DNA of 64,000 nucleotides from Oxalobacteraceae bacterium (GCA_021299035.1 JAJTGD010000004.1:1-64000); one strand, 5' to 3'; shown: positions 37,367 to 50,928, counted from the first letter of the stretch. Numbers and translations: made by a program. The notes: generated by a model not told the origin, from the letters alone.

Positions 37367-37993
37367 ATGAAAAACCTTGCTGAACTGAAGGCCTTGCAGC
37401 AGCGTTTGCAGGAAAAGGCTGCCGCTCATGCACAAGCCGAGCGTAAGCGGCGCGAGCTAGCCGAGCAGCGCGAACGCGAAGCCAATCTATTCCGAAACAG
37501 CGTGGGAGATGTCAAACCGCTGAATGCCGCACCACGAGTGCTGCACCCTCCCCCAAAACCCGCACCCATCGCCCAACAGCGCATTGCCGATGACGAAGCG
37601 GTGATGAAAGAATCACTGTCTGATGAATTCAGTATCGAGACGCTGCTCGAGACCGATGACGCACTCAGCTATGCCCGACCCGGTGTCGGCCCGGATGTGC
37701 TGAAGAAGTTACGCAGCGGCGGTTGGGTCACGCAAGATCAGCTCGATCTGCATGGGCTGCGTGTGGATCAAGCACGTGAAGCCATTGGTCAGTTTATTCG
37801 GGATGCGGTGAAACGCGGCGTGCGCTGCGTGCGCGTTATTCACGGTAAAGGCCTGGGGTCTATGGACAAGAAGCCGGTACTGAAAAGCAAAGTCAGAAAC
37901 TGGCTGGTGCAGAAGGAAGAGGTGATTGCCTTTTGCACTGCGCGCGCGGCTGATGGTGGTTCTGGCGCGTTGATGGTACTGCTGAAAGCGTAA
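37367..37993 (+). CDS. Smr-domain protein
   Basis: A 208-residue protein with a charged helical N-terminus (residues 1-50, rich in Arg, Glu and Ala) and a C-terminal Smr domain (about 120-205): LDLHGLRVDQAREAIGQFI, CVRVIHGKGLGS, then LVQKEEVIAFCTAR. The LDxHG and HGxG motifs are those of Smr endonuclease domains. Stand-alone Smr proteins may nick DNA or cleave RNA on stalled ribosomes; the role here is unproven. GGAGG lies 8 bases before the ATG. A strong terminator begins at its stop codon. Confidence 0.9.
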   Translation: MKNLAELKALQQRLQEKAAAHAQAERKRRELAEQREREANLFRNSVGDVKPLNAAPRVLHPPPKPAPIAQQRIADDEAVMKESLSDEFSIETLLETDDALSYARPGVGPDVLKKLRSGGWVTQDQLDLHGLRVDQAREAIGQFIRDAVKRGVRCVRVIHGKGLGSMDKKPVLKSKVRNWLVQKEEVIAFCTARAADGGSGALMVLLKA

Positions 37994-38025
37994 GATCCCG
38001 GCACAGGCCGGGATCTTAATTTTTT
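37991..38025 (+). terminator. Terminator of the trxB-smr unit
   Basis: TAAGATCCCGGC and GCCGGGATCTTA form a perfect 12-bp stem with an ACAG loop, followed by ATTTTTT. The left arm includes the smr stop codon. Confidence 0.93.
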
Positions 38026-38085
38026 CAGTTGCACACTGGCTTAGGCCAAGTGCAGCGTCTAAGACTCAATCAGACTAAGCCACAA

Positions 38086-40075
<1,990 letters not shown>

Positions 40076-40111
40076 CACGAAAAAACCTATGAATAGAAAG
40101 CCCGACGGTCT

Positions 40112-41266
40112 ATGACTCAAACGCCGAATAGCTCAGATTATCGCACGCGTATTGTCTCTTCATTATCGGAGGTTGGGCAGCCTGCGTGGGATGCATTGGT
40201 GCAAGCGCAGCCGGATGCCAATCCCTTTCTGTCGTTTGCTTTCCTGCACGCGCTGCATGAGTCGGGTAGCGCGTCCGACGATAAAGGCTGGCAGCCGCAA
40301 TACCTGACTCTGTGGCGTGAAGAAGCGTTGGTGGCGGCCTTGCCGATGTACGCCAAGTTTCATTCGTATGGCGAGTATGTATTCGACTGGGCCTGGGCCG
40401 ACGCTTATCGCCGCAATGGCTTGGATTACTACCCAAAACTCCTGAGTGCAATTCCCTTCACGCCAGTGACCGGATCGCGACTGATGGCTACCAACACGGA
40501 TGCGCGTAGGGCTTTGGTCGGCGCACTAACAGACGTTCAGCGTAATAGCGGTTTGTCGTCTACCCATGTGCTGTACCCACCCGAGGGCGAGGCGCAACAA
40601 CTTGCGGCAGCTGGCTTTATGCTGCGCAAGGGGGTGCAGTTTCATTGGCAAAACCAGGGCTATGAAAATTTTGAGCAATTTCTTTCAAGCCTGGAGCAGA
40701 AAAAACGCAAGAATATTCGCGCCGAACGACGGAAAGTGCGGGATGCCGGCATCACGCTTAGGCAGGTGATGGGGCGTGACGCAAGCGAGACTGATTGGCG
40801 ATTTTTTAAAAGTTGCTATGACCAGACCTATCGCGAGCATTACTCAACGCCCTACCTGAATCTGGACTTCTTTTTGCGTATCGGTGCAACCATGCCAGAC
40901 AATATTCTTCTGGTGATTGCTGAACGCGATGGACTGCCGATAGCAGCCTCGCTGCTGATTTATGATCAGAGCGCTTTATACGGCCGTTACTGGGGTTGTC
41001 TCGAGCACCACGCTTGCCTGCACTTCGAAACTGCGTATTACCAGCCATTGGAGTTTTGTATTGCGCACCGTATCGCCGCATTTGAAGGCGGTGCCCAGGG
41101 CGAACACAAAATGGCTCGCGGCTTTTTACCGCAGCAAACTTGGTCCGCCCACTGGCTGGCGCATCCGTCTTTTTCAGACGCAGTAGAGCGCTTTCTACGT
41201 CAAGAAGGCAAGGGCATGGAGGCGTATGTCGACGAACTGAACGAGCGCAACCCGTTCAAGTCGTAA
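40112..41266 (+). CDS. GNAT/FemAB-like N-acyltransferase (COG3146 family)
   Basis: A 384-residue protein of the family often labelled peptidogalycan biosynthesis protein or GNAT N-acetyltransferase. NPFLSFAFLHALHESGSA near the start, EYVFDWAWADAYRRNGLDYY, KKRKNIRAERRKV and GRYWGCLEHHACLHFETAYY are typical. The C-terminal HKMARGFLPQQTWSAHWL block is highly conserved in the family as I recall it. The fold is two GNAT-like units; substrate and acyl donor are not established. It is divergent from nadE with only 36 bp between starts, so the two may share a control region. Confidence 0.85.
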   Translation: MTQTPNSSDYRTRIVSSLSEVGQPAWDALVQAQPDANPFLSFAFLHALHESGSASDDKGWQPQYLTLWREEALVAALPMYAKFHSYGEYVFDWAWADAYRRNGLDYYPKLLSAIPFTPVTGSRLMATNTDARRALVGALTDVQRNSGLSSTHVLYPPEGEAQQLAAAGFMLRKGVQFHWQNQGYENFEQFLSSLEQKKRKNIRAERRKVRDAGITLRQVMGRDASETDWRFFKSCYDQTYREHYSTPYLNLDFFLRIGATMPDNILLVIAERDGLPIAASLLIYDQSALYGRYWGCLEHHACLHFETAYYQPLEFCIAHRIAAFEGGAQGEHKMARGFLPQQTWSAHWLAHPSFSDAVERFLRQEGKGMEAYVDELNERNPFKS

Positions 41267-41276
41267 GCCAGACATG

Positions 41277-41819
41277 TCAGGCCTTATCCAGTTCGCGCTT
41301 GTAGTTCTCAACACCCGCCAAAATTTCTTTCTTTGCCTCGTCCGGGCCGTACCAGCCATCGACCTTCACCCATTTACCCGGCTCGAGATCTTTGTAGTGC
41401 TCGAAAAAATGTTGGATCTGCTGCAAACGCAGATCATTCATATCGTCTGGCTTTTGCCAGTGAGTGTAGATCGGCAGTACTTTATCGATCGGCACTGCGA
41501 GTACTTTGGCGTCACCGCCTGATTCATCGGTCATTTTCAGAACGCCAATCGGACGGCATCGAACGACAACACCAGGAATCAGCGGGAATGGCGTGATCAC
41601 TAGCACATCGACCGGGTCGCCATCATCGGCGATGGTATCGGGCACATAACCGTAATTACACGGATAGTGCATCGACGTACCCATGAAGCGGTCGACATAC
41701 AGCGCACCGGTTTCTTTATCGACCTCGTACTTGATCGGGTCAGCGTTCATCGGAATTTCGATGATGACGTTGAAGTCGTTTGGCACATCGCGGCCGGCCG
41801 GAACATTATTGAGACTCAT
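41277..41819 (-). CDS. ppa: Inorganic pyrophosphatase
   Basis: A 180-residue family I pyrophosphatase. [19 protein letters not shown] near the start and the signature [10 protein letters not shown] with metal-binding Asp are diagnostic. Other conserved pieces are [13 protein letters not shown] and [11 protein letters not shown]. It hydrolyses pyrophosphate released by biosynthetic reactions. AAGGA lies 6 bases before the ATG. Position beside the hem operon is usual in Burkholderiales. Confidence 0.95.
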   Translation of the reverse strand: MSLNNVPAGRDVPNDFNVIIEIPMNADPIKYEVDKETGALYVDRFMGTSMHYPCNYGYVPDTIADDGDPVDVLVITPFPLIPGVVVRCRPIGVLKMTDESGGDAKVLAVPIDKVLPIYTHWQKPDDMNDLRLQQIQHFFEHYKDLEPGKWVKVDGWYGPDEAKKEILAGVENYKRELDKA

Positions 41820-42031
41820 TGCGATCCTTGATAACGATGGAAAATTTCGAATAACCCTCGATTATAGCGAGCCCCGGCTTGCTATACGCTGACTGGGAAA
41901 ATGTCTCTTGCAAATTGAAGTACACAAAATGACGCACCCAATGTGCACTCCGGGGTGGGGATTGCTGAACCGGGCGCAAGGCTGGGCGCATCCATGCACC
42001 GAAAGCCAGCTAGATTGTGTGGCGACGTTAC

Positions 42032-43258
42032 TTAGTTGCTTGATTTGGAATTGGGTACTTGTGTCGTCAATGCACACAAGCGGAAGTGCGTCGCTGCGGC
42101 TTCCGGCTGTCCCAATACCTCATACATCTGCGCGAGACGAAGGTGCGCCTCTTGCAAGGTGATGCGATCACTAGCACCAAGTACTGCCTGCTCGAGATGG
42201 CGCTGAGCCTTACCCCACAGCTTTTGTTTTTGACACAAGGTGCCCAGAAGTAGCGCGAGCTCGGCGTCATTTGGTCGCTCACGTAACCACTGCTCCACAT
42301 GCTCGATTTGCGATAACAAGGTCGCCGAGCCCTCCGGTGCTGCACATTGCCGGTATGCGCGCAGTAGTCGCACATCCCACTGCACTGCGAGCGCCTTTTG
42401 CAGAATGTCGGCGGCCTCTTGCTGTCGACCGATTTTCATGAAGGTGGTCGCACCCAGACTCGCTACTGCTGGACTTTGCCGATCGGCCGTGGGAATGGTC
42501 GACCAGAGTTTTTTGAGTGATTCTGCGTCTTCGGCTGCTTTGGGCAACAGCGCCTCGTAGGCCATGTCGCGCAGACGACGCGATAGTGTGGGGTGTAGTG
42601 CGTCGTGCTTGTCGAGCAAGCTCACCAGCCGCAACACCTCGGCCCAATTGCGCGCGCTCTGATTCACTTTTAGCGCCAGTCGCAACGCATGCGCATGACG
42701 GATACCACTCGCGCTCAACTCTTGCAAGGCAGCGAGCGCAGCATCGAGGTCTTTATTGTCCTCCGAGAACAGATCGACCGCGCTCATCAACCGCGCAGTG
42801 CGCAAACTGTTGTCGGTGGCAGCTTCGCTCAACCACTGATCGCGACGACTCGGTTCGTGTAAACGCTGTGCTGCACGTGCGCCAAGCAATGCAGCTAGGC
42901 CCGCATACTCGGGTGATTGGGCCGCCTTGCGCGCGGATTTCTCTACCCGCCCGAAACGCCCCTCAAAATAGGCGCGCAGAGCTTCTTGCAGCGCGCGCCC
43001 TGATTCACGCAACTGTCGCATCGCACGGTACTGCTCCACACGGCGCGGAAGCGCCATGGTGGCTCTCACGGTATTCACAATCAACAGCAACAGCAAGAAA
43101 CTCAGCAGCAGGATGACAATGAAAAAATTTAGCGAGATATCGATACGATACGGTGGATAAAACAAGACGACATTACCGGGATTAAAGCGCGCTAATACCG
43201 CAAGCCCGATCGCAGCAGCAAATAGGCCGACTAACCAAAGAAAAAATCGTGTAGTCAC
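42032..43258 (-). CDS. hemY: HemY, heme biosynthesis-associated TPR protein
   Basis: A 408-residue protein. Two membrane helices in the first 70 residues (FFLWLVGLFAAAIGLAVLA and FFIVILLLSFLLLLLIV) form the HemY_N domain. TPR-like repeats follow, including GRFGRVEKSARKAAQSPEYA and ELALLLGTLCQKQKLWGKAQ. HemY of this type is not the oxidase of Gram-positives; it is an inner-membrane scaffold of unclear function linked to late heme synthesis. It follows hemX by 13 bp. Confidence 0.9.
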   Translation of the reverse strand: MTTRFFLWLVGLFAAAIGLAVLARFNPGNVVLFYPPYRIDISLNFFIVILLLSFLLLLLIVNTVRATMALPRRVEQYRAMRQLRESGRALQEALRAYFEGRFGRVEKSARKAAQSPEYAGLAALLGARAAQRLHEPSRRDQWLSEAATDNSLRTARLMSAVDLFSEDNKDLDAALAALQELSASGIRHAHALRLALKVNQSARNWAEVLRLVSLLDKHDALHPTLSRRLRDMAYEALLPKAAEDAESLKKLWSTIPTADRQSPAVASLGATTFMKIGRQQEAADILQKALAVQWDVRLLRAYRQCAAPEGSATLLSQIEHVEQWLRERPNDAELALLLGTLCQKQKLWGKAQRHLEQAVLGASDRITLQEAHLRLAQMYEVLGQPEAAATHFRLCALTTQVPNSKSSN

Positions 43259-43271
43259 GGACGTGCCTTGC

Positions 43272-44600
43272 TCATGGCCGCGAACGCGACTGCCGTACTG
43301 CTGCCAGGCTATGTGAGAGCGTAGGCATTTCTATATTCAGCACACTCTCTCGGATCTGACGGATCAGCTCGCGGCCTGCGCGAGTATGCGGATCACGCAG
43401 ATCAAAGTAGCGCTGTAGTGCGCGATCGGCCTCTGCCAGATCACTACGAAATGCCGCGTCATTACGCGATAACAACGCCACCCGCGCGTTCAATAAGCGC
43501 AGCTTGACGTTCTCCCGGGCAAAAAACGCTTGCTCAGGTGTGAGCAACAGGGCCTCGGGTGCAGTGACGGTACGAATTCGCATCAGCTGCTTGAGATCAC
43601 CCCACAGCTCACTGCTCCAGGCAGCCCAGCGTTCTTGCATCTCGACCCGCCAGTCAAAGGCGCTGTTGTTCTCAATTTTTTGACGATTGGAGAGTTTGGT
43701 TTTTGGGGATGGTGCGACGATCGCTGGCTTCTCATCGGACAGTAAAGGCATCGCATCGACTTGTGCCACTAACGAATCGAGTCGAACCGCAACACCCGTC
43801 AGGTCAACGCTCGGCAGACTCTTGAGTTTTTCAACATCCTGCGCGATCGCACGTCGAATCGCGATGAACTGCGGACGATCCACCCGCGATAAACGCGCAT
43901 CCGCATTTTGCAAAGCCACCAGCGCGCTCCGCACATTACCCGCCAGTTGTAGTTGTTGGCTTGCAGTTGATAGCACTTGCTCTATTTCAGCCAAGGCCCA
44001 GTCGTCGCGGTTTTTTGCCAGATCTCGGTAGAGCTGCTCCAGCGCTGCTTGCTGATTCTGTGACTCAGACTGCCGTGCCTCCAGCACTGCCACCTTGCCT
44101 TGCAAAACACGCAGCTGATCATCGACCCGATCGGCGATCAGCTTGGTCTGACTGTTGAGGTTTTCGCCGGATTGCAGTCGCTGCGCAACCTCACGCTTTA
44201 GATCGGAGATATCGGAGCGCGCATTCCACCACTGCAGTGCAAGTAGTACTGCAAGCCCACCCAACACGAGTTTGAGGCGCGCTTCCTTGTCATCCGGCCA
44301 GCGCGGCCACCACCAGGATCGATCGGTCGACGCAGGCTCAACTGCCGCGGGCACTTCGGGCGTTGCTGGCGTTGGTGTTGCTGGTGCGTCGTGCGCGTTT
44401 TCAGGCGGGGCGTCTGGAGTATTTACTGCAGCAGAAGGTGTAGCAGAGTCGGTTGCACCGACCGCTTCGGTCGATGCAGCGACCTCTTTGCGGGTGGACG
44501 CATCGGCTTGCGCGGGCGAACCTGCATCCGCCGCCTTCGATGCATCAGGCTCGGTAGCGCCGGACGGCGCTTGGTTGGCGGGTAATGGTTTGTCGCTCAT
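43272..44600 (-). CDS. hemX: HemX, uroporphyrinogen-III methyltransferase-like membrane protein
   Basis: A 442-residue protein. Residues 1-95 are a low-complexity Ala/Pro/Glu-rich cytoplasmic part. One membrane helix follows (LKLVLGGLAVLLALQWWNA, about 109-127), then a periplasmic coiled coil (to about 210) and a helical domain with VKLRLLNARVALLSRNDAAF. It belongs to the HemX family and lacks methyltransferase motifs despite the family name. It overlaps hemD by 4 bp. In some relatives hemD and hemX are fused; here they are separate. Confidence 0.9.
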   Translation of the reverse strand: MSDKPLPANQAPSGATEPDASKAADAGSPAQADASTRKEVAASTEAVGATDSATPSAAVNTPDAPPENAHDAPATPTPATPEVPAAVEPASTDRSWWWPRWPDDKEARLKLVLGGLAVLLALQWWNARSDISDLKREVAQRLQSGENLNSQTKLIADRVDDQLRVLQGKVAVLEARQSESQNQQAALEQLYRDLAKNRDDWALAEIEQVLSTASQQLQLAGNVRSALVALQNADARLSRVDRPQFIAIRRAIAQDVEKLKSLPSVDLTGVAVRLDSLVAQVDAMPLLSDEKPAIVAPSPKTKLSNRQKIENNSAFDWRVEMQERWAAWSSELWGDLKQLMRIRTVTAPEALLLTPEQAFFARENVKLRLLNARVALLSRNDAAFRSDLAEADRALQRYFDLRDPHTRAGRELIRQIRESVLNIEMPTLSHSLAAVRQSRSRP

Positions 44601-45367
44601 GTCGCAGATTGTATCGCGGCGACTAGCGCTTCGTCCCCGGATGCGGTCTGCGTTACGCGGGTAAATCCGAGTGCATGTGCGGTCTCGGCGATACGGGGGT
44701 GGGGCACGATCAAATGGCTTTTCAAGATTTGCGTCATACCCGACTCCCCATGGATTAGGCGGACCATGTCCAGTAGATTTCGGAGCGCCTCGGAGCTGGT
44801 AATGATCCAGGATGCCTCAGAAGCCATGAGCGCATTCAACTGCGTACGCCGCGCGGCATCGAAGTCAGGCATGCCGCGTTGATAGGCGGCGACTTGCTCA
44901 ACCTCAACACCCGCCAATCGCAAACGATCAGCCAGTAACTCGCGGCCGGTTTCAGCACGGATAATCAGGACACGTCGCCCTGTGAGCGCCGGCAGATCAA
45001 GCACCTCAAGCAAGGTTTCGGAATCGGTACGGTGCGGATCGATCGGACTGACGATACGCGCGGTGGTTTCGTTGACACCATAACGCGCCAATGCCTGCCG
45101 GCTTCCCTCACCCACCACGGCAGCAATCACTTGCTGAGGCCAGCGATCAATGTACGCAAAGGTGGCGTCGATCGCATTGGGACTGACAAACGCCACCATG
45201 GCGTAGTCGGCCAAGTGCGACAAGATGGCGCGCAAGGCTGTGCTGTCTTGGAGTGGCTGTACCTCTAGCAAGGGGAACACATGGGCTCCAACCCCTAGCT
45301 GCGCGAGGCGCGCTGCGAGTGCTTCGGCTTGCGCTCGAGGACGCGTGATGACGACGCCCTTGCCCAC
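44597..45367 (-). CDS. hemD: Uroporphyrinogen-III synthase
   Basis: A 256-residue enzyme with the two-lobed HemD fold. VVITRPRAQAEALAARLAQL opens lobe 1. MVAFVSPNAIDATF and AVVGEGSRQALARYGV are typical core motifs. GRRVLIIRAETGRELLADRL opens lobe 2, and ASWIITSSEALRNLLDMV follows. It cyclises hydroxymethylbilane to uroporphyrinogen III. It is 9 bp after hemC. Confidence 0.92.
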   Translation of the reverse strand: MGKGVVITRPRAQAEALAARLAQLGVGAHVFPLLEVQPLQDSTALRAILSHLADYAMVAFVSPNAIDATFAYIDRWPQQVIAAVVGEGSRQALARYGVNETTARIVSPIDPHRTDSETLLEVLDLPALTGRRVLIIRAETGRELLADRLRLAGVEVEQVAAYQRGMPDFDAARRTQLNALMASEASWIITSSEALRNLLDMVRLIHGESGMTQILKSHLIVPHPRIAETAHALGFTRVTQTASGDEALVAAIQSAT

Positions 45368-45376
45368 GTGCTGTGT

Positions 45377-46315
45377 TCAGTCGGTGCGGCAGGCGGCGAG
45401 GATGGCGGTCGCGTCCTGCGCTTCTAGCGCCTCCGCTACCTGCACGCCAACCGCTTCGGGCGAGTGAGCGGCACCTTGCACCACGGCGCGCGCGATGCGC
45501 TTGCCATCAGGAGTGGCCACCATCGCCGTCAGCGTCAGCGCGTGCTGGTCGACCGTCGCATAGGCGGCCAGCGGGATCTGACAACTACCGCCGAAGCTAC
45601 GCGAGAGCTGGCGCTCTGCGCGTACCGCGGATTCAGTATCCGCATGGTTGAGAGGAGCCAGCAGCTGCATCAGCTCATCTCGGCCACTACGAATTTCGAT
45701 CGCCATCGCGCCCTGTCCTGGTGCAGGCAAACTCTGCTCAGGTTCAATGAAAGCTCGGATACGTTCAGCCATTCCCAGACGCTTGAGACCGGCTGCAGCA
45801 AGGATGATGGCGGCATATTCTCCGCGGTCGAGTTTAGCAAGTCGTGTGTCAAGGTTACCGCGCAGCGGATGGATCTGTAGCTCCGGGAAGCGCGCCGCAA
45901 TCAGGGCCTGTCGGCGTAGGCTGCTGGTGCCGACGATCGCGCCCGGTGGCAAGGCCTCCAGGCTATCAAAATCATTCGAGACAAAGGCGTCGCGTGGGTC
46001 TTCGCGCTCAAGCACAGCGGCGAGGGTAAAGCCCTCGGGCAGCTCCATCGGCACATCTTTCAAGGAGTGCACCGCGAGATCAGCGCGGCCCTCCTCCATC
46101 GCCACTTCGAGCTCTTTGACAAACAGACCCTTGCCACCGACCTTGGACAAGGTACGGTCGAGAATTTGGTCGCCGCGCGTCGTCATGCCGAGGATTTCCA
46201 CGGTGCTGTGCGGATATAATTCCAGCAAGCGTGCGCGAACGGTTTCAGCCTGCCACATCGCAAGTCGGCTTTCGCGCGAGGCGATGATCAGTTTTCCAGA
46301 AAATTTAGCGTTCAA
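45377..46315 (-). CDS. hemC: Hydroxymethylbilane synthase
   Basis: A 312-residue porphobilinogen deaminase. HSLKDVP (83-89) carries catalytic Asp87. GTSSLRRQ (129-136) binds the substrate carboxylates, and Cys245 in [12 protein letters not shown] holds the dipyrromethane cofactor. It joins four porphobilinogens. First gene of the hemC-hemD-hemX-hemY set and divergent from ppc across 123 bp. Confidence 0.95.
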   Translation of the reverse strand: MNAKFSGKLIIASRESRLAMWQAETVRARLLELYPHSTVEILGMTTRGDQILDRTLSKVGGKGLFVKELEVAMEEGRADLAVHSLKDVPMELPEGFTLAAVLEREDPRDAFVSNDFDSLEALPPGAIVGTSSLRRQALIAARFPELQIHPLRGNLDTRLAKLDRGEYAAIILAAAGLKRLGMAERIRAFIEPEQSLPAPGQGAMAIEIRSGRDELMQLLAPLNHADTESAVRAERQLSRSFGGSCQIPLAAYATVDQHALTLTAMVATPDGKRIARAVVQGAAHSPEAVGVQVAEALEAQDATAILAACRTD

Positions 46316-46438
46316 TGCGGTCTTTCAGTAGAAGGTCGCTCGGCCAGCGACCCCTTACCAGAGCGGCCGCTAACCGCGGCGCATTCTATCACCCCTACTA
46401 CCTCCGGCAGCGCGGCGCTGAGCCCGACTGAGACTACG

Positions 46439-49267
46439 ATGGCGCTTCGAACTCCTCCGCTTGCACGCTCGTCGAAATCCAACGACAAGGACGCCCCACT
46501 GCGGGAAGATATTCGCTTGCTGGGTCGCCTGCTCGGCGAGGTCATTCGGCAGCAAGAAGGCGAGGCGGTATTCAAGGTGGTGGAGACGATTCGGCAAACC
46601 GCCGTGCGCTTCCGGCGCGAATCCGACCTCGAGGCCGGCGCTGATCTTGACCGCCTGCTGAAAAAACTTAGCCGCGACCAGACCAATGCCGTGGTGCGCG
46701 CATTCTCCTATTTCTCTCATCTGGCCAACATCGCTGAAGATCAGCACCATAACCGTCGCCGACGCGCGTATCTGCTGGCGGGCTCTGCGCCCCAATCCGA
46801 CAGCCTGGCAGCGACGATATCGAGGCTCAATGCCCAGGGTGTCACTGGCAAAGCCCTGCAACAGTTCTACGACGGGGCGCTGATTTCACCCGTGCTGACT
46901 GCGCACCCTACCGAGGTGCAACGCAAAAGCATTCTTGATGCCGGACGCGAGATCGCGCGTTTGCTGGCGCTGCGCGATCAACCCAACACCCCCGCCGAAC
47001 GTGAGCGGAATACCGCGCTACTACACGCGGAGGTGGCCAAACTATGGCAGACCCGCATGCTGCGCTACCAGCGGCTCACGGTGGCCGATGAAATCGAGAA
47101 CGCGCTCTCGTTTTATCGCATCACATTCCTGCGTGAATTGCCGGGACTGATGGAAGACATCGAGCATGAAACGCTGACCCAATACCCGAACTTACGCAAG
47201 CTGCACCCCCCGCCATTCGTACAAATGGGCAGTTGGATTGGTGGTGATCGCGACGGCAATCCGAATGTCAACGGCAACACCATGCAGCAAGCCATGTCGC
47301 GTCAGTCGACCACGATCTTCGAGTTTTATCTGGAAGAAGTTCATGCGCTCGGCGCAGAGCTCTCGATTTCTACGCTGCTGGTGTCAATCAGCCCTGCGCT
47401 GCAGGCGATGGCAGATATGTCGCCCGACAATTCGCCACATCGAACCGACGAGCCCTACCGACGTGCATTGATTCTGGTCTACGCCCGATTGGCTGCGACC
47501 GCGCGGCGATTAGGTGTATCTAATATTTTGCGGCATGAAATCGGCTCAGCTGAGCCATATACCTCCCCTGACGCTTTCATTGCTGACTTGGATGTGATCG
47601 GTGACTCGCTGCGCGCGAATCATGGTGCTGCATTGACCCGACCACGCCTGAATACAATACGACGTGCCGCTGATATTTTTGGTTTTCATCTCGCCACGCT
47701 GGACATGCGCCAGAGCTCAGACGTGCATGAACGCGTGATCGCCGAACTATTCCGGGTTGCTGGTCTGTCGGAAGATTACCGCCAACTGAGCGAGGACCAA
47801 AAACTTGCCTTGCTACGGGCTGAACTGGCGCAACCGCGGCTACTGCGCTCCCCTTACGTCAACTACTCGGATGAAACTGTGTCCGAACTTGGCGTGCTGA
47901 GGGCTGCACGCGAAATTCGTCTGGCATTCGGCGAGCGTGCTATCCGGAACTACATCATCTCGCACACGGAAACTGTGTCGGATCTGCTTGAGGTACTACT
48001 GCTGCAAAGAGAAACCGGCCTGCTGCGCATACTTCCCGACGGCAGTCTGGAATCTGGCGTAATGGTGATTCCGCTGTTCGAAACAATTCCCGACCTGCGG
48101 AATGCACCCGAGATCATGGAAGGATGGCTGTCGCTGCCGCCAGTGCGGGCCCTGGTTAAGCACCAGCAGTCGCTGCAAGAAGTCATGCTGGGCTACTCGG
48201 ACTCGAACAAAGATGGCGGCTTCCTGACCTCGAACTGGGAGTTATACAAAGCCGAGGTCGCGCTGGTGGATGTATTCGCGCGCCACCGGGTGAAGCTGCG
48301 CCTGTTCCATGGGCGAGGCGGTACCGTGGGTCGCGGTGGCGGGCCGAGCCACGACGCTATCTTGGCGCAGCCTGCAGGAACCGTGAACGGACAGTTCCGT
48401 CTCACCGAGCAGGGTGAGATTATTGCGTCGAAATTCTCGAACCCCGAAATCGGTCGCCGTAACCTCGAACTGGTGGTGGCAGCAGTGATGGAGGCAAGCC
48501 TGCGTCCGCCTAACGCGGATGCCAAACAAGCGAAACGCCTGGCCGAGTTCGAGCGCGTGATGGAAATGCTGTCCGAGCATGCATACCGCGCTTACCGACA
48601 ACTGGTGTACGAGACCCCGGGCTTTACCGATTATTTTTTTGCAGCGACGCCCATTGCAGAGATCGCTGAGCTGAATATCGGCTCACGTCCGGCATCACGC
48701 AAATCAACACGTCGCATTGAAGATCTGCGCGCTATCCCGTGGAGCTTTTCTTGGGGCCAGTGCCGGCTGCTGCTGCCGGGTTGGTACGGCTTTGGTAGCG
48801 CCGTCGATCAGTGGTTGAAAGATGAGAACAGCGGCAGCATCACCAAAAAGCGCACGCTACTGCGGGCGATGCTCAAAGAGTGGCCATTCTTTTCCACACT
48901 ACTCTCGAACATGGACATGGTGCTGTCAAAGACGGATCTCGCGCTTGCCTCGCGCTACGCCTCGCTGGTCCCCGATCGCAAGCTACGTCATGCGATCTTC
49001 TCCCGTATCGCCGCCGAGCATGAGAAAACCTTGGAGGCACTTTGGATGATTACTGGCTCACGCGAGCGCTTGGCGAATAACCCCACACTTGCACGCTCAA
49101 TCAAAAATCGTATTCCGTATCTTGATCCGCTGAATCATTTACAAGTCGAGCTGATCAAGCGTAACCGTAGCCAAAACAACCAAGGTCGTGAGCCAGATAT
49201 CCGCGTCCATCGTGGCATTCACCTGTCGATCAATGGTGTCGCCGCTGGTCTCAGGAATACTGGCTAA
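46439..49267 (+). CDS. ppc: Phosphoenolpyruvate carboxylase
   Basis: A 942-residue enzyme of full length. [15 protein letters not shown] (catalytic His, about 148), [29 protein letters not shown] and [19 protein letters not shown] are the PEP- and bicarbonate-binding motifs. The C-terminus ends in RNTG, as expected. It makes oxaloacetate from PEP and bicarbonate to refill the TCA cycle. It is divergent from hemC and 38 bp upstream of argH on the same strand. Confidence 0.97.
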   Translation: MALRTPPLARSSKSNDKDAPLREDIRLLGRLLGEVIRQQEGEAVFKVVETIRQTAVRFRRESDLEAGADLDRLLKKLSRDQTNAVVRAFSYFSHLANIAEDQHHNRRRRAYLLAGSAPQSDSLAATISRLNAQGVTGKALQQFYDGALISPVLTAHPTEVQRKSILDAGREIARLLALRDQPNTPAERERNTALLHAEVAKLWQTRMLRYQRLTVADEIENALSFYRITFLRELPGLMEDIEHETLTQYPNLRKLHPPPFVQMGSWIGGDRDGNPNVNGNTMQQAMSRQSTTIFEFYLEEVHALGAELSISTLLVSISPALQAMADMSPDNSPHRTDEPYRRALILVYARLAATARRLGVSNILRHEIGSAEPYTSPDAFIADLDVIGDSLRANHGAALTRPRLNTIRRAADIFGFHLATLDMRQSSDVHERVIAELFRVAGLSEDYRQLSEDQKLALLRAELAQPRLLRSPYVNYSDETVSELGVLRAAREIRLAFGERAIRNYIISHTETVSDLLEVLLLQRETGLLRILPDGSLESGVMVIPLFETIPDLRNAPEIMEGWLSLPPVRALVKHQQSLQEVMLGYSDSNKDGGFLTSNWELYKAEVALVDVFARHRVKLRLFHGRGGTVGRGGGPSHDAILAQPAGTVNGQFRLTEQGEIIASKFSNPEIGRRNLELVVAAVMEASLRPPNADAKQAKRLAEFERVMEMLSEHAYRAYRQLVYETPGFTDYFFAATPIAEIAELNIGSRPASRKSTRRIEDLRAIPWSFSWGQCRLLLPGWYGFGSAVDQWLKDENSGSITKKRTLLRAMLKEWPFFSTLLSNMDMVLSKTDLALASRYASLVPDRKLRHAIFSRIAAEHEKTLEALWMITGSRERLANNPTLARSIKNRIPYLDPLNHLQVELIKRNRSQNNQGREPDIRVHRGIHLSINGVAAGLRNTG

Positions 49268-49305
49268 TTGTCCTGTCCTTTGTTCCTGCCCTTTATAATC
49301 GCGCC

Positions 49306-50697
49306 ATGAGTGATCAATTTTCAAAAAAGGCAGACGCTTGGTCTGCCCGCTTCAATGAGCCGGTGTCTGATCTGGTGAAGCGTTATACCGCCTCCGTGTT
49401 TTTCGATAAACGTCTGGCGCAAGTCGATATTCAGGGTTCACTGGCGCATGCCGATATGCTGGCTGCGCAAAACATCATCAGTGCCCAAGACTACGCCGAT
49501 ATACAGCGCGGCATGGCCTTGATCCTGAGTGAAATCGAGGATGGAAAATTCCATTGGTCACTCGACCTGGAAGATGTGCACCTAAACATTGAAAAGCGCC
49601 TGACCGAGCTGGTCGGCGATGCGGGCAAGCGACTACATACCGGCCGCTCGCGTAATGATCAAGTAGCCACTGATATCCGGCTTTATCTGCGTGCCTCGAT
49701 TGATGACATTCTGGATTTGCTTAAAGCGCTGCGTTTAGCCTTACTGCAGGTTGCTGAGCAACACGCCGATACCATCCTGCCGGGTTTCACGCATTTGCAG
49801 GTAGCGCAGCCAGTCACCTTTGGCCATCACCTGCTCGCCTATGTCGAGATGTTTGGTCGTGATGCCGAACGTATGGCTGATTGCCGCAAACGAGTCAATC
49901 GCTTGCCATTAGGCGCAGCGGCATTGGCAGGCACCAGCTTCCCTATTGATCGTGCACGGGTTGCGGCAACGCTTGGCTTCGACGATGTTTGCCATAACTC
50001 GCTGGACGCGGTGTCAGACCGCGATTTCGCCATCGAGTTTTGCGCTGCTGCTGCACTGGTGATGACCCATATCTCGCGGCTATCGGAAGAGCTGGTGATC
50101 TGGATGAGCCCGCGCGTTGGCTTCATCGATATTGCCGACCGCTTCTGCACCGGCTCGTCGATCATGCCGCAGAAAAAAAATCCGGATGTACCTGAACTCG
50201 CGCGTGGCAAGACTGGCCGCGTGAATGGTCATTTAATCGCGCTACTGACCCTGATGAAGGCACAGCCGCTCGCCTACAACAAAGACAATCAGGAAGATAA
50301 AGAGCCGCTGTTCGACACCGTCGATACCGTGACGGATACCTTGCGGATTTTTGCAGACATGGCGAACGGCATCACCGTCAAGCCGGACGCAATGCGCGCT
50401 GCAGCACTGCAGGGTTACGCAACTGCAACCGACTTGGCTGATTATCTGGTGAAGAAAGGTCTACCGTTTCGAGATGCTCATGAAGCGGTTGCGCACGCCG
50501 TCCGCAGCTGCGAACAACGTGGCTGCGATCTCGCCGATCTGAGCTTGGAAGAGCTGCAGCACTTCTCTCCACAGATTGACGCCGATGTCCATGCGGCACT
50601 GACACTCGAGGGCTCGGTTGCGGCGCGATCACATGTTGGCGGCACCGCACCGACACAAGTCCGGGCTGCAATCGCAAGGCTCAAAACACAGCTATAG
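49306..50697 (+). CDS. argH: Argininosuccinate lyase
   Basis: A 463-residue enzyme of the fumarase/aspartase superfamily. [20 protein letters not shown] and [19 protein letters not shown] near the start, [19 protein letters not shown] in the middle and the mobile loop [20 protein letters not shown] with the catalytic Ser. It splits argininosuccinate into arginine and fumarate. It may be co-transcribed with ppc. Confidence 0.97.
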   Translation: MSDQFSKKADAWSARFNEPVSDLVKRYTASVFFDKRLAQVDIQGSLAHADMLAAQNIISAQDYADIQRGMALILSEIEDGKFHWSLDLEDVHLNIEKRLTELVGDAGKRLHTGRSRNDQVATDIRLYLRASIDDILDLLKALRLALLQVAEQHADTILPGFTHLQVAQPVTFGHHLLAYVEMFGRDAERMADCRKRVNRLPLGAAALAGTSFPIDRARVAATLGFDDVCHNSLDAVSDRDFAIEFCAAAALVMTHISRLSEELVIWMSPRVGFIDIADRFCTGSSIMPQKKNPDVPELARGKTGRVNGHLIALLTLMKAQPLAYNKDNQEDKEPLFDTVDTVTDTLRIFADMANGITVKPDAMRAAALQGYATATDLADYLVKKGLPFRDAHEAVAHAVRSCEQRGCDLADLSLEELQHFSPQIDADVHAALTLEGSVAARSHVGGTAPTQVRAAIARLKTQL

Positions 50698-50775
50698 CTA
50701 GGCTGTGCTGCGGTACCGCCATGTTGTAATAAAGCATCATAAACTTTGATGCGTGCCCCTTTCGAATCCAGCTGA

Positions 50776-50793
50776 GCCGGGCTATTGCCCGGC
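50776..50793. promoter_or_regulatory. GC-rich hairpin after argH
   Basis: GCCGGGC and GCCCGGC with a TATT loop form a perfect 7-bp hairpin 78 bp after the argH stop. No T-run follows, so it may be a Rho-region structure or part of the TRAP operon leader. Confidence 0.35.
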
Positions 50794-50928
50794 AACACCG
50801 TCTCTCTCCTCAAGCGCCGCTACATTGCTGCGCACACTTGCCGCACCTGCGTCCAGGCAACAGGGCAACAGGTCTCGCGGTGGTGACTTTCCAGGCAGTC
50901 TACAAATACAAATAAGGAGACCCCACCG